From assembly GCF_000702605.1 (NCBI RefSeq), contig NZ_JNIR01000001.1, forward strand, positions 1,850,501 to 1,914,500: a stretch of 64,000 nucleotides of DNA, in the 5' to 3' direction. Of the stretch, positions 1-7,027 are shown one piece after another. The notes under the pieces were generated by a model. The model did no database searches and was not told the origin of the DNA. It saw nothing but the letters and a program-made list of their open reading frames with translations. The translations under genes were made by a program, and so were the position numbers. The DNA comes from Exiguobacterium acetylicum DSM 20416. Its GTDB lineage: Bacteria > Bacillota > Bacilli > Exiguobacteriales > Exiguobacteriaceae. Within the stretch, counting starts at the first letter, position 1. Every line of letters starts with the position of its first letter.

Positions 1-118
1 CAGCAAATGCTTTTTTACGAAGTCCTGGGCTGATTGAAGCAGCGACTTCTTCTGCTGTCGTACCGACTGCAAATTCCTTTACGGCGCCATCTGGAAATGT
101 AAGTGCGATGTTTGACAT
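1..118 (-). CDS. thrS: Threonyl-tRNA synthetase, N-terminal fragment (cut by window edge)
   Basis: Only the first 39 codons are inside the window. The protein begins [16 protein letters not shown], the start of the TGS domain that opens threonyl-tRNA synthetases. It would charge tRNA-Thr in the cytoplasm. A good ribosome binding site (AAAGGGGGAAA) precedes the ATG. The assignment is strengthened by the T-box leader directly upstream, which is typical of Bacillota aminoacyl-tRNA synthetase genes, and by dnaI-dnaB further upstream as in Bacillus. The catalytic domain is outside the window, so identity rests on the TGS start and the context. Confidence 0.9.
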   Translation of the reverse strand, partial: MSNIALTFPDGAVKEFAVGTTAEEVAASISPGLRKKAFA

Positions 119-142
119 GACTGTTTCCCCCTTTAACAAAAT

Positions 143-390
143 AAAAAAGACTCATCCCTAAAAAGGGACGAGTCTTAATCTCGTGGTACCACCCTCGTTC
201 CCGGACCAATGCAGGTTCGGCTCGAACACGCGTTAACGGGCGTGAGGCGCAAACGGATTAGCCCCGTTCGTGCTATGAGGGAGTAAAGACATGAATGATT
301 CCATGAGAAGCTTCCACCATTCTTCTCTCGCTAGTTTGGTTCATTTCATACTTCATATCCTCAATCGTTGCATCGTCTATTGACGTGTCA
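143..390 (-). promoter_or_regulatory. T-box leader RNA of thrS
   Basis: Read on the minus strand, the leader holds the conserved T-box sequence AGGGTGGTACCACGAG (about 181-197). It is followed by an intrinsic terminator hairpin (143-176, stem AGACTCGTCCC paired with GGGATGAGTCT, then a U run). Uncharged tRNA-Thr would pair with the T-box and favour antitermination. The specifier codon was not assigned with confidence. The leader fills the 311-base gap between thrS and dnaI. Confidence 0.93.
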
Positions 391-392
391 TT

Positions 393-422
393 AGTATAAC
401 GAATCGATCGCTTCCTTGACAA
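393..422 (-). promoter_or_regulatory. SigA-type promoter of the thrS leader
   Basis: On the minus strand TTGTCA (417-422) is followed after 18 bases by TATACT (393-398), a near-consensus vegetative promoter. It starts transcription just ahead of the T-box leader and lies only a few bases beyond the dnaI stop codon. Confidence 0.75.
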
Positions 423-428
423 GGAAAA

Positions 429-1346
429 TTAGTAGCGACGTCGATTTTCACCAAGGAACTCAATCGGTTGCGTCGTCGTCCGGATCCGCTCCATCAATCG
501 TGCGGCCTTTAACTTATCGCCTTGATCGTTCGTAATCCCGAAATGGAGCTCGAGTTCATCATAAGATAAGTTCGAGCTGAACAATGTCGGCAGACGATGC
601 ATCATGCGATATTGCAAAATGATCCCGAACAACTCATCCCGTACCCACGGACTGATCGATTCTGCACCGATATCATCAATTAATAAGACTGGAATCGTTT
701 GGAATCCTTCGAGGAACGTATCGAACGAGTCCGACCGGATCCGCCGTTTTGCTTCAGCGACGAACCCCGGGGCATGGACGAGAATCGTTGCAATCCGTTC
801 TTTCTTCAGTGCATTCCCGATCGCAGCCAAGAGATACGTTTTTCCGACACCAAAGCTACCGTGCAGGTACAGCCCCTTTACATGCTCTTTTGAGCGCAAG
901 TGATTGAGGAACTGCGAAGCCGCGCGCAAGGCGAGCTTGCGGTCCGTCGTCGACAAGTCGAAATCGCTGAAGTTCGCATCGCGCACTTCATCCGGCAGGA
1001 ACAGACTCTTGAACTTTTTCTCAAGTGCACGTTCATCTTCTCGGTCTTTGAGTGCTTGCGACTTCTCATACGAGACGACGATCTGTCCTTTTTCGACGTG
1101 CAGGATCGGCTGATAGCCTTCGATGACGGCTTTGCTTTCGATCAATCGATTCCCATCCATCTGTTCCGCGTATTCGTTCAGTTTGAGCATTCCCCGCTCG
1201 ATCATCCGTTGATCAATCTCCGGATGGGTCCGTAAGAACATGACGACCCCCGGATGAGACAACACCCGTTGTTGAATCGCTCGAACCGATTCTGCGACGT
1301 CCGGTCGACTTAATATTTTTTCGATAGATGATTGGATATGTTCCAT
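429..1346 (-). CDS. dnaI: Primosomal protein DnaI, helicase loader
   Basis: A 305-residue AAA+ ATPase that loads the replicative helicase DnaC at the origin and at restarting forks. The Walker A motif GSFGVGKT lies near residue 165 and a Walker B stretch VLLIDDIGAE near residue 225. The N-terminal 130 residues match the helicase-interaction and zinc-binding region of DnaI rather than the shorter DnaC family. It lies 12 bases downstream of dnaB, the classic dnaB-dnaI pair, and is probably translated from the same message. The length is typical for the family and nothing looks abnormal. Confidence 0.95.
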   Translation of the reverse strand: MEHIQSSIEKILSRPDVAESVRAIQQRVLSHPGVVMFLRTHPEIDQRMIERGMLKLNEYAEQMDGNRLIESKAVIEGYQPILHVEKGQIVVSYEKSQALKDREDERALEKKFKSLFLPDEVRDANFSDFDLSTTDRKLALRAASQFLNHLRSKEHVKGLYLHGSFGVGKTYLLAAIGNALKKERIATILVHAPGFVAEAKRRIRSDSFDTFLEGFQTIPVLLIDDIGAESISPWVRDELFGIILQYRMMHRLPTLFSSNLSYDELELHFGITNDQGDKLKAARLMERIRTTTQPIEFLGENRRRY

Positions 1347-1358
1347 GTCCCGACTCCT

Positions 1359-2720
1359 TTAGTTCCCCTTCAGTTCTCGTAAGATTCGTTCCATCTCTTC
1401 ATCGTCTGGAACATCTGCTTCGAAACTCGCTTTTTTAGAGGCTTCATACTGTTGCTGCTTCGCCTTCTCTTCTTGCAACCACTTCGGATTCGGACCGCCG
1501 TTCGTATTGCTCGTCCGTCCCCGACGTCCACCGACAGTCTGACGCGCACGTTCTTGTTTTTGCTCCTGCTTCTTCGCAATTAAGTCATCCTGCTCCTGTG
1601 TCTTCGCCAGCGCCTCGGATGCTGTCACGTATCCCTTCTGTTTCCAATCATCAACAATTGATAAGAGGAAGTTCTTACTGAAGCGATTGTCTTTTTTGAC
1701 GACAAGCGCATAGTAGTAGGCGGCATTGACAATCCCGGATGACATTTCATAATCGATGATCAATTGCTGGATCAATTCTTCATCCCGTTCAGACAATGCT
1801 TTGACTTTTCGCAACTTCGCGACATAATGCTTCGGATGGGTACTTTCCATCGTTTCCGTCGCTTCAACGTCTCCGACCTCAATCGTGTCGAGTGAGGCGA
1901 CCTTCGCTTTTTTCTCGCGGCTGAGTTTTTGTTTCGCTGATAACATCATTTGTTTGCAACGTTCCTGTTTCTCAGCATCGGTCATCGGCAAGTATGCTTC
2001 GTGACGGAAACGGGCATTCAACAATTCCGCCATCAGCGCTTCGTTCGACTGCGTGACATAGGCAAGTTTTATGAGCAGATGATCAATCGCCTTTGAATAA
2101 AATGTCCGTGGTAGAAAACGGTCGGTCTGACGTTTCATCTCTTCTAGATCAAATGAATAATCAAATTCATATACTGCTCGTTCCTGTTTGGCATAGGCTT
2201 TCGGCTGATGCGCGGAAGCAAGACCAGCTTTCACATCGAACACTTGGTCAAATCGAACCGTCCGATCAACGATGTTCTTCGGAAGCGGCTCCGTCCGGAA
2301 TCGATGTTGGAGGGAGCGGAAACGAATTTCACCGACGCGGTAGAATAGCAGACTCGATAACACCCCGTCATTCAAAAAAGTGTTTGGAGCGAGCGGCACC
2401 CGGATTTGGTAGATGTAACGATACGCGGCTTGGCGCGCTTCGAACGTCCGGATCAAACCGATGCCTTCTAGCTTGAACAACTCTTCCTTGAATTCATCGA
2501 CAGAAAAACCGAGTAGTGTTCCGAGTTCCGCATGGGAGATGTATTGGGATTTTGTTTTTCCCGGAATCATCTCGCTCCAAAACGTTTGATAAAGTCCAAG
2601 TGCTTTGACGCCGATGATCGGCTGGTACAAATAATATAAAGATTGATAGGCTTCACGGTCGACGACACCATTGCTCATCACTAAGCAAAGATCGGTACCG
2701 GAAAGTTCACGTTCTACCAT
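1359..2720 (-). CDS. dnaB: Replication initiation and membrane attachment protein DnaB
   Basis: A 453-residue protein of the Bacillota-specific DnaB/DnaD superfamily, which helps recruit DnaI and helicase to oriC and PriA substrates. The N-terminal half is a winged-helix region. A DnaB/DnaD C-terminal module follows around residues 320-385 (SSGIVNAAYYYALVVKKDN). After that comes a charged Gln/Lys/Arg-rich tail with two short repeats of glutamine and basic residues. It starts at ATG with a spaced AAGGAAAGGA site. It is followed closely by dnaI and preceded by nrdR, with a terminator-like hairpin between nrdR and dnaB. Do not confuse it with the Gram-negative helicase of the same name. Confidence 0.93.
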   Translation of the reverse strand: MVERELSGTDLCLVMSNGVVDREAYQSLYYLYQPIIGVKALGLYQTFWSEMIPGKTKSQYISHAELGTLLGFSVDEFKEELFKLEGIGLIRTFEARQAAYRYIYQIRVPLAPNTFLNDGVLSSLLFYRVGEIRFRSLQHRFRTEPLPKNIVDRTVRFDQVFDVKAGLASAHQPKAYAKQERAVYEFDYSFDLEEMKRQTDRFLPRTFYSKAIDHLLIKLAYVTQSNEALMAELLNARFRHEAYLPMTDAEKQERCKQMMLSAKQKLSREKKAKVASLDTIEVGDVEATETMESTHPKHYVAKLRKVKALSERDEELIQQLIIDYEMSSGIVNAAYYYALVVKKDNRFSKNFLLSIVDDWKQKGYVTASEALAKTQEQDDLIAKKQEQKQERARQTVGGRRGRTSNTNGGPNPKWLQEEKAKQQQYEASKKASFEADVPDDEEMERILRELKGN

Positions 2721-2744
2721 CTGACTCGTCCTTTCCTTAGGGAG

Positions 2745-2783
2745 AAAAAGAGAGGTACGCTGACCGGACAGACGACCTCTCTT
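2745..2783 (-). terminator. Terminator hairpin between nrdR and dnaB
   Basis: On the minus strand the 9-base stem AAGAGAGGT / ACCTCTCTT closes an 18-base loop and is followed by a run of T. It lies after nrdR and only 25 bases before the dnaB start. It would therefore partially uncouple dnaB-dnaI from nrdR, or end the nrdR message. Confidence 0.8.
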
Positions 2784-2792
2784 ATATCACGT

Positions 2793-3269
2793 TCAATTTT
2801 CACGGTCATTTTCTTGATGTCGCTCCATCAGCTCAGAAAGCTCTTGGAAGAAGACATTGATGTCCTTGAATTGTTTATAGACACTCGCAAAGCGAACGTA
2901 TGCCACTTCATCGACGGAAGCTAGTTCATTTAACACGAGACGCCCGACCTGCTCACTTGGAATCTCATGCTGAGCTGTCGCTCGTAATGCCTTTTCGACT
3001 CGACTGACGACTGTTTCTAACTGTTCAATTGAAATCGGTCGTTTTTCACAGGCACGCACTAGTCCCCGCAAAATTTTATCACGATTGAACTCGTCGCGCG
3101 TTCCGTCTTTCTTTACGATGATTAAAGGGGTCTGTTCGACCATTTCGAAAGTCGTAAAGCGATAGCCGCAAGACTCACATTCACGTCTCCTCCGAATCGA
3201 ACCGAAATCCTGGACCGGTCTTGAGTCCAGTACTTTTGTTCCGTTAAAATTACAGGCTGGACAGCGCAT
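2793..3269 (-). CDS. nrdR: Transcriptional repressor NrdR of ribonucleotide reductase genes
   Basis: A 158-residue zinc-ribbon plus ATP-cone regulator that represses ribonucleotide reductase operons when dATP is bound. The start [18 protein letters not shown] and the second pair CESCGYRF give the four zinc cysteines. The ATP-cone begins near residue 47 ([18 protein letters not shown]). The ATG at 3269 was preferred over an upstream in-frame one because the family starts with the MxCP motif and ACGGAGGT is well placed before it. It sits upstream of dnaB-dnaI, as ytcG does in Bacillus. Confidence 0.95.
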   Translation of the reverse strand: MRCPACNFNGTKVLDSRPVQDFGSIRRRRECESCGYRFTTFEMVEQTPLIIVKKDGTRDEFNRDKILRGLVRACEKRPISIEQLETVVSRVEKALRATAQHEIPSEQVGRLVLNELASVDEVAYVRFASVYKQFKDINVFFQELSELMERHQENDREN

Positions 3270-3282
3270 GCCGTACCTCCGT

Positions 3283-3651
3283 TCACGTGATTTCTTTTGT
3301 TCCAATCATTTTTAATCGGTATCCCGCATCAAGTGAGGCATAGATTCGCTCGATGTGTTTTTCGAGATCAGGTCCGAGAAGACTCTCACGATGTAAGAAT
3401 AGATCGACGGCCGTACGTCCGCCCGCCACCATGATGACGGTCGCGAGTCCGTCGACTTCTTTTAATGTAAAAGCGAGTTCTCCACGTTCCGCGTCAACAC
3501 GACGCACCGTCCCACCCTCTTGCTTTAAGATATTTTTTAAACCAGCAAACAACATCTCGACCGTTGCTGCGTAATAGTGTGTGCGTAGATTTTCGTTTTT
3601 ATGTGTATCGGATGTCTCTAGCTGTTTTTGTAAGCGTCCCTTCAGTCCCAT
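3283..3651 (-). CDS. Conserved hypothetical cytosolic protein
   Basis: A protein of about 122 residues that I cannot assign to a named family with confidence. It has no signal peptide or membrane segment. A basic N-terminus ([20 protein letters not shown]) is followed by a mixed alpha/beta stretch with [18 protein letters not shown] and a hydrophobic strand [11 protein letters not shown]. It lies 13 bases upstream of nrdR and is probably co-transcribed with it. Two ATGs are possible. The second (3651) was chosen because GAGG lies six bases before it, whereas the first (3657) abuts the ribosome site. Function unknown. Confidence 0.6.
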   Translation of the reverse strand: MGLKGRLQKQLETSDTHKNENLRTHYYAATVEMLFAGLKNILKQEGGTVRRVDAERGELAFTLKEVDGLATVIMVAGGRTAVDLFLHRESLLGPDLEKHIERIYASLDAGYRLKMIGTKEIT

Positions 3652-3709
3652 GGTCATCCTCTTTTCTTTGTTTCTTCTACTATTAAGAATAACAGACGTC
3701 AGACATATT

Positions 3710-3739
3710 AAAAAGCCCTCGTCTGAACGACGAGGGCTT
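3710..3739 (-). terminator. Intrinsic terminator of speD
   Basis: Minus-strand hairpin AGCCCTCGTC / GACGAGGGCT with a short loop followed by TTTTT. It closes the single-gene speD transcript. Confidence 0.88.
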
Positions 3740-3758
3740 GACGAATTCGTGTGTGTTG

Positions 3759-4145
3759 TCAGTTGACGTGCTGGACAGTAGCCGCTGGAACTTGAACTGG
3801 TCCCATACCACGTGGAATTTCGACATTTTCACGGATTTTCGCATCGAGCTTTTCAGCAATGTAGTTCGCTGCGATGGCTGGATCGATCCGATCCCCACAA
3901 GTAAAGACATCAACCGATGCATACCCGTGCTCTGGAAAACTGTGAATCGTCAAGTGCGATTCAGAGATAATGACGACGCCACTGACGCCGTGTGGTGCAA
4001 ACTTGTGGAATGCTACTTCTCGTACTTCTGCACCTGCTTGAAGTGCTGCGTCAACGAAAAGTCGTTCAACGAATTCCATGTCGTTCAATTTTTCAGGATT
4101 ACAATCCCAAAGTTCTGCAATAATGTGTCTTCCCATAGTATCCAT
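3759..4145 (-). CDS. speD: S-adenosylmethionine decarboxylase proenzyme
   Basis: A 128-residue prokaryotic AdoMet decarboxylase that makes decarboxylated SAM for spermidine synthesis. The self-cleavage region [14 protein letters not shown] contains the Ser that becomes the pyruvoyl cofactor. [12 protein letters not shown] and PRGMGPVQV are further family signatures. The start [13 protein letters not shown] matches the family N-terminus and follows a GGGGGGAT ribosome site, so the upstream in-frame ATG was rejected. As in B. subtilis it adjoins gapB, but its own promoter and a long structured leader show separate control. Confidence 0.96.
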   Translation of the reverse strand: MDTMGRHIIAELWDCNPEKLNDMEFVERLFVDAALQAGAEVREVAFHKFAPHGVSGVVIISESHLTIHSFPEHGYASVDVFTCGDRIDPAIAANYIAEKLDAKIRENVEIPRGMGPVQVPAATVQHVN

Positions 4146-4290
4146 TTGTGGATCCCCCCTACATTCAATGGTCTTCAAAGTAGTTGATCACTTACTTTGC
4201 GCCTGAGTCGTTCGCACCCACGGGGGAAAGTTAGTCCAGAGAGGTCCTAACCCTTTAAGCTGCGATTGCCAGACCGATTGAAGTTCACGA
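4146..4290 (-). promoter_or_regulatory. Long structured 5' leader of speD (candidate cis-regulatory RNA)
   Basis: About 140 untranslated bases lie between the promoter and the speD ATG. Hand folding on the minus strand shows AAAG-GG-TTAG pairing with CTAA-CTTT around GACCTCTCTGGA. It also shows a short TGCG/CGCA pair and an AAAGTA / TACTTT hairpin just upstream of the ribosome site. No intrinsic terminator was seen, so any control would act on translation. I do not recognise a known riboswitch consensus. Confidence 0.55.
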
Positions 4291-4295
4291 TTTGA

Positions 4296-4324
4296 ATTAT
4301 AGCGAGTATCAAAAAGATACACAA
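4296..4324 (-). promoter_or_regulatory. SigA-type promoter of speD
   Basis: Minus strand: TTGTGT (4319-4324), a 17-base spacer and a perfect TATAAT (4296-4301). It would start transcription near 4289, giving the long leader. Confidence 0.75.
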
Positions 4325-4355
4325 GGATAAATTTCAAAAATTAATACATTTCTAG

Positions 4356-4377
4356 AAAAAAACGGGACAGGTCCCGT
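4356..4377 (-). terminator. Intrinsic terminator of gapB
   Basis: Minus-strand hairpin ACGGGAC / GTCCCGT followed by seven T. It lies just past the gapB stop codon and upstream of the speD promoter. Confidence 0.88.
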
Positions 4378-4402
4378 CGTTACTGGGATCTGCCCGTTGT
4401 CA

Positions 4403-5446
4403 TTAATTCAATTCAAGTTCTTTTTCAACCGTTCCCATCGCCTCTAAGTGCGCCGAAACAAGGTGTACGAGGTCGACGACGCGGCAAGAGTAACCCCACT
4501 CATTATCGTACCAAGCGAGGACCTTCACTTGACGACCACCCATGACCATCGTCGAGAGTCCATCGACGACCGTCGAACGCTCTTCTCCGTTGAAGTCGAT
4601 CGAGACGAGCGGTTCCATCGTCATTCCGAGAATACCGTCAAGCGCACCGTCCGCTGCTTTCGTGAACGCTTCGTTCACTTCAGCAACCGTCGTATCGCGA
4701 CTAACTTCGACGACGAGATCGACGAGTGAGACGTTCGGTGTCGGAACACGAAGCGCGAGTCCATTCAATTTCCCTTCCAAGTGTGGCAAGACGAGTGCGA
4801 TTGCCTTTGCTGCACCTGTCGATGTTGGAATGATGGATGATCCACATGCGCGGGCGCGTCGTAAATCCTTATGCGGATTGTCAATATTATTTTGATCGTT
4901 CGTAAACGCATGAACCGTCGTCACGAGACCGGATTCGATTCCGAATGCCCGGTCGATGACTTGCACGACAGGTGCGAGACAGTTCGTCGTACACGATGCG
5001 TTCGAGACGATAGCATCTGTTTCATGATCATACATGTCGTCATTGACACCCATGACGATCGTTCGGACATCCCCTTTAGCAGGTGCCGTGATGACGACCT
5101 TTTTTGCGCCTGCCACTAAATGCTTCGCAGCACCCGTATCTGAGTTGAACTTTCCTGTCGCTTCGACGACGATATCGATGCCGAGTTCCCCCCACGGCAA
5201 TAGCTCAGGATTGCGTTCACTGACGATTTGAATTTGTCTTCCGTCAACCATCAACGCCCCATCGATGATGTCGACCGGATAATTGAATTTCCCATGTACC
5301 GTGTCGTATTTAATTAAATGTGCGAGTGTTTCAACTGGATAACTTGCATTGATTGCTACGACTTCGCTTTTCCCCTCAGCGATCAGACGTCGAAAGACCA
5401 TTCGACCAATTCGACCAAAACCATTGACTGCCACCTTGACTCCCAT
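4403..5446 (-). CDS. gapB: Glyceraldehyde-3-phosphate dehydrogenase, gluconeogenic type
   Basis: A 347-residue GAPDH interconverting glyceraldehyde-3-phosphate and 1,3-bisphosphoglycerate. The Rossmann start MGVKVAVNGFGRIGR and the catalytic Cys motif SNASCTTNCLAP are intact. The ATG at 5446 was chosen because it begins at the canonical MxVKVAxNGFGRIG and follows AAGGGGG; the open frame continues 26 codons upstream without family similarity. The place next to speD and coaE matches B. subtilis gapB, the anabolic NADP-preferring paralogue. A cre site upstream fits repression on sugars. Cofactor preference is inferred from context, not from residues. Confidence 0.9.
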   Translation of the reverse strand: MGVKVAVNGFGRIGRMVFRRLIAEGKSEVVAINASYPVETLAHLIKYDTVHGKFNYPVDIIDGALMVDGRQIQIVSERNPELLPWGELGIDIVVEATGKFNSDTGAAKHLVAGAKKVVITAPAKGDVRTIVMGVNDDMYDHETDAIVSNASCTTNCLAPVVQVIDRAFGIESGLVTTVHAFTNDQNNIDNPHKDLRRARACGSSIIPTSTGAAKAIALVLPHLEGKLNGLALRVPTPNVSLVDLVVEVSRDTTVAEVNEAFTKAADGALDGILGMTMEPLVSIDFNGEERSTVVDGLSTMVMGGRQVKVLAWYDNEWGYSCRVVDLVHLVSAHLEAMGTVEKELELN

Positions 5447-5509
5447 GTGCGGATCCCCCTTCAATGTGACGGATGTAGCTCCGTTTACAGATAGAACTAT
5501 ATCATGAAA

Positions 5510-5523
5510 TGTAAGCGATTTCA
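5510..5523. promoter_or_regulatory. cre site (CcpA operator) upstream of gapB
   Basis: Read on the minus strand TGAAATCGCTTACA matches the cre consensus TGWAANCGNTNWCA at every fixed position. It lies about 65 bases before the gapB start, over the likely promoter, so CcpA should repress gapB during glucose growth. The regulator ccpA is in the same window. Confidence 0.7.
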
Positions 5524-5534
5524 TTATGTTCTCT

Positions 5535-5570
5535 AAAAAAAGTGAGAGAAGATGGAAACTTCTCTCACTT
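5535..5570 (-). terminator. Intrinsic terminator of the polA-mutM-coaE operon
   Basis: Minus-strand stem AGTGAGAGAAG / CTTCTCTCACT followed by seven T, immediately after the coaE stop. Confidence 0.9.
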
Positions 5571-5578
5571 CACACTTT

Positions 5579-6184
5579 TTATGTGTCACTCTCATGATTG
5601 CCGGTGTCATATAACGCTAACCATTTATCGATTTGCTGATATAACGAATCAAGACTCCCATCATTGAAGAACACATCATCCGCGAGCTCTTTTTTCTGTT
5701 CAATGCTAAGTTGCGAATGAATACGTGCATATGCTTCTGCTTCCGATAGATCATTACGTTGCATCAATCGTCTTAACTGCATATCTTCTGGGCAATAAAC
5801 GACTACGACACGGTCGAACAGCGTCCGCCAATCGCCTTCAAGTAATAACGGAATATCAAATACGACGAGCGAATGTCCTGAACGTTCATAGGCATCTGCT
5901 TCATTAAGCATCTGTCGTCGAATACTCGGATGCATCAACTGATTCAGCTGTTGTCGTTTTTCGCTATCCTGAAAAATGATTTGTCCGAGTTTCGGACGGA
6001 CGAGACGTTCCTCCTCGAATGCTTCCGGGAAAGCCAACTTGACCGCCTCATATGCTCGCCCTCCTGGCTCAACGACTTCTCGCGCAACGAGATCCGCATC
6101 GATGACCGCTATTCCTTTTTGCTTCAGATAGCTAGAAACCGTACTTTTACCGGTAGCGATACTGCCCGTCAGACCAACCCTCAT
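5579..6184 (-). CDS. coaE: Dephospho-CoA kinase
   Basis: A 201-residue P-loop kinase catalysing the last step of coenzyme A synthesis. It begins MRVGLTGSIATGKSTV, containing the Walker A motif, and has the CoaE patterns DADLVAREVVEPGG and VVFDIPLLLE. The start at 6184 overlaps the mutM stop codon as ATGA, indicating translational coupling. The open frame extends six codons upstream into mutM but lacks a ribosome site there. It is the last gene of polA-mutM-coaE, the same order as in Bacillus. Confidence 0.95.
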   Translation of the reverse strand: MRVGLTGSIATGKSTVSSYLKQKGIAVIDADLVAREVVEPGGRAYEAVKLAFPEAFEEERLVRPKLGQIIFQDSEKRQQLNQLMHPSIRRQMLNEADAYERSGHSLVVFDIPLLLEGDWRTLFDRVVVVYCPEDMQLRRLMQRNDLSEAEAYARIHSQLSIEQKKELADDVFFNDGSLDSLYQQIDKWLALYDTGNHESDT

Positions 6185-7011
6185 AAGGCGACCTGTTGGC
6201 ATGTCGGACAGAAGTGCGTTCCTCGTCCGCCGACTTTAATTTTTTCAATGGCAGTACCGCAACGGGAACACGGTTCGCCCTTTTGACCGTATACCGCGAG
6301 TTGAAGCTGAAACTCACCTTTTCCGGAAGGTGAGACATAACTTCGGATCGTACTTCCCCCTGCTTCTACCGCTTGTCGTAAGACGTCGACACCGGCTTGA
6401 TGAATACGTGAGATATCATCAAGCGTCAAGGCACCAGCCTTCGTCAATGGATGGACGCGTGCCGCATGAAGGGTCTCATCGACATAGATGTTACCGAGAC
6501 CAAGGAAGATGGACTGATCCAGCAATGCCGTTTTGATTGGACTTCTTTTTTTACGAATTAAATTCTCTGCTAACACTTCTGCTGTGAACTCCGGATCAAA
6601 CGGTTCACGCTCCAGCTGTGCCAGTGGAGCAGTCTGCATCGCTGTTTCCTTATCACGCAATTCCATCGTTCCGAACTTCCGGACATCATTGTAATGCAGC
6701 TCCGAACCATCCGTGAATCGGAAGACGACATGGGTATGTTTATCCCGCTCGACCGGTTGTGGATACGGGAAGTACTTCCCTTCCATCCGCAAATGGCTGA
6801 CGAGATAAAAACGATCAAAATCAAAGAGTAGGAACTTACCGCGACGTTCGACGCGTTCGATCCGTTCTTGATGTAAGGCATCTGCAAATGGTGCCACTTC
6901 CATCCCCCGAATCATTTTCGGGTGGTAGACTTTGACGGAAGAGACTGTTTTTCCAGAGACCGAACGTTCTAAACTGCGGCGAACGGTCTCGACTTCAGGT
7001 AATTCAGGCAC
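6181..7011 (-). CDS. mutM: Formamidopyrimidine-DNA glycosylase (Fpg/MutM)
   Basis: A 276-residue bifunctional glycosylase/AP lyase that removes 8-oxoguanine. The catalytic N-terminus must be Pro after Met removal, and the sequence PELPEVETVRR follows a GTG codon at 7011 with GGAGGA upstream. That fixes the start, although the open frame runs 49 codons further. The C-terminal zinc finger has the four cysteines CSRCG and CPTCQ. It sits 16 bases after polA and overlaps coaE by four bases. Confidence 0.96.
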   Translation of the reverse strand: MPELPEVETVRRSLERSVSGKTVSSVKVYHPKMIRGMEVAPFADALHQERIERVERRGKFLLFDFDRFYLVSHLRMEGKYFPYPQPVERDKHTHVVFRFTDGSELHYNDVRKFGTMELRDKETAMQTAPLAQLEREPFDPEFTAEVLAENLIRKKRSPIKTALLDQSIFLGLGNIYVDETLHAARVHPLTKAGALTLDDISRIHQAGVDVLRQAVEAGGSTIRSYVSPSGKGEFQLQLAVYGQKGEPCSRCGTAIEKIKVGGRGTHFCPTCQQVAL

Positions 7012-7027
7012 GTCTATTCCTCCTTGC

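Noticed and set aside
4146-4290. SAM-I or other known riboswitch before speD
   Set aside because: The conserved core sequences of the SAM-I, guanidine and PreQ1 classes that I know are missing; left as an unassigned leader.
4403-5524. Longer gapB frame starting at 5524
   Set aside because: The extra 26 codons overlap the cre and promoter region and lack similarity to GAPDH; the ATG at 5446 has the ribosome site and canonical start.
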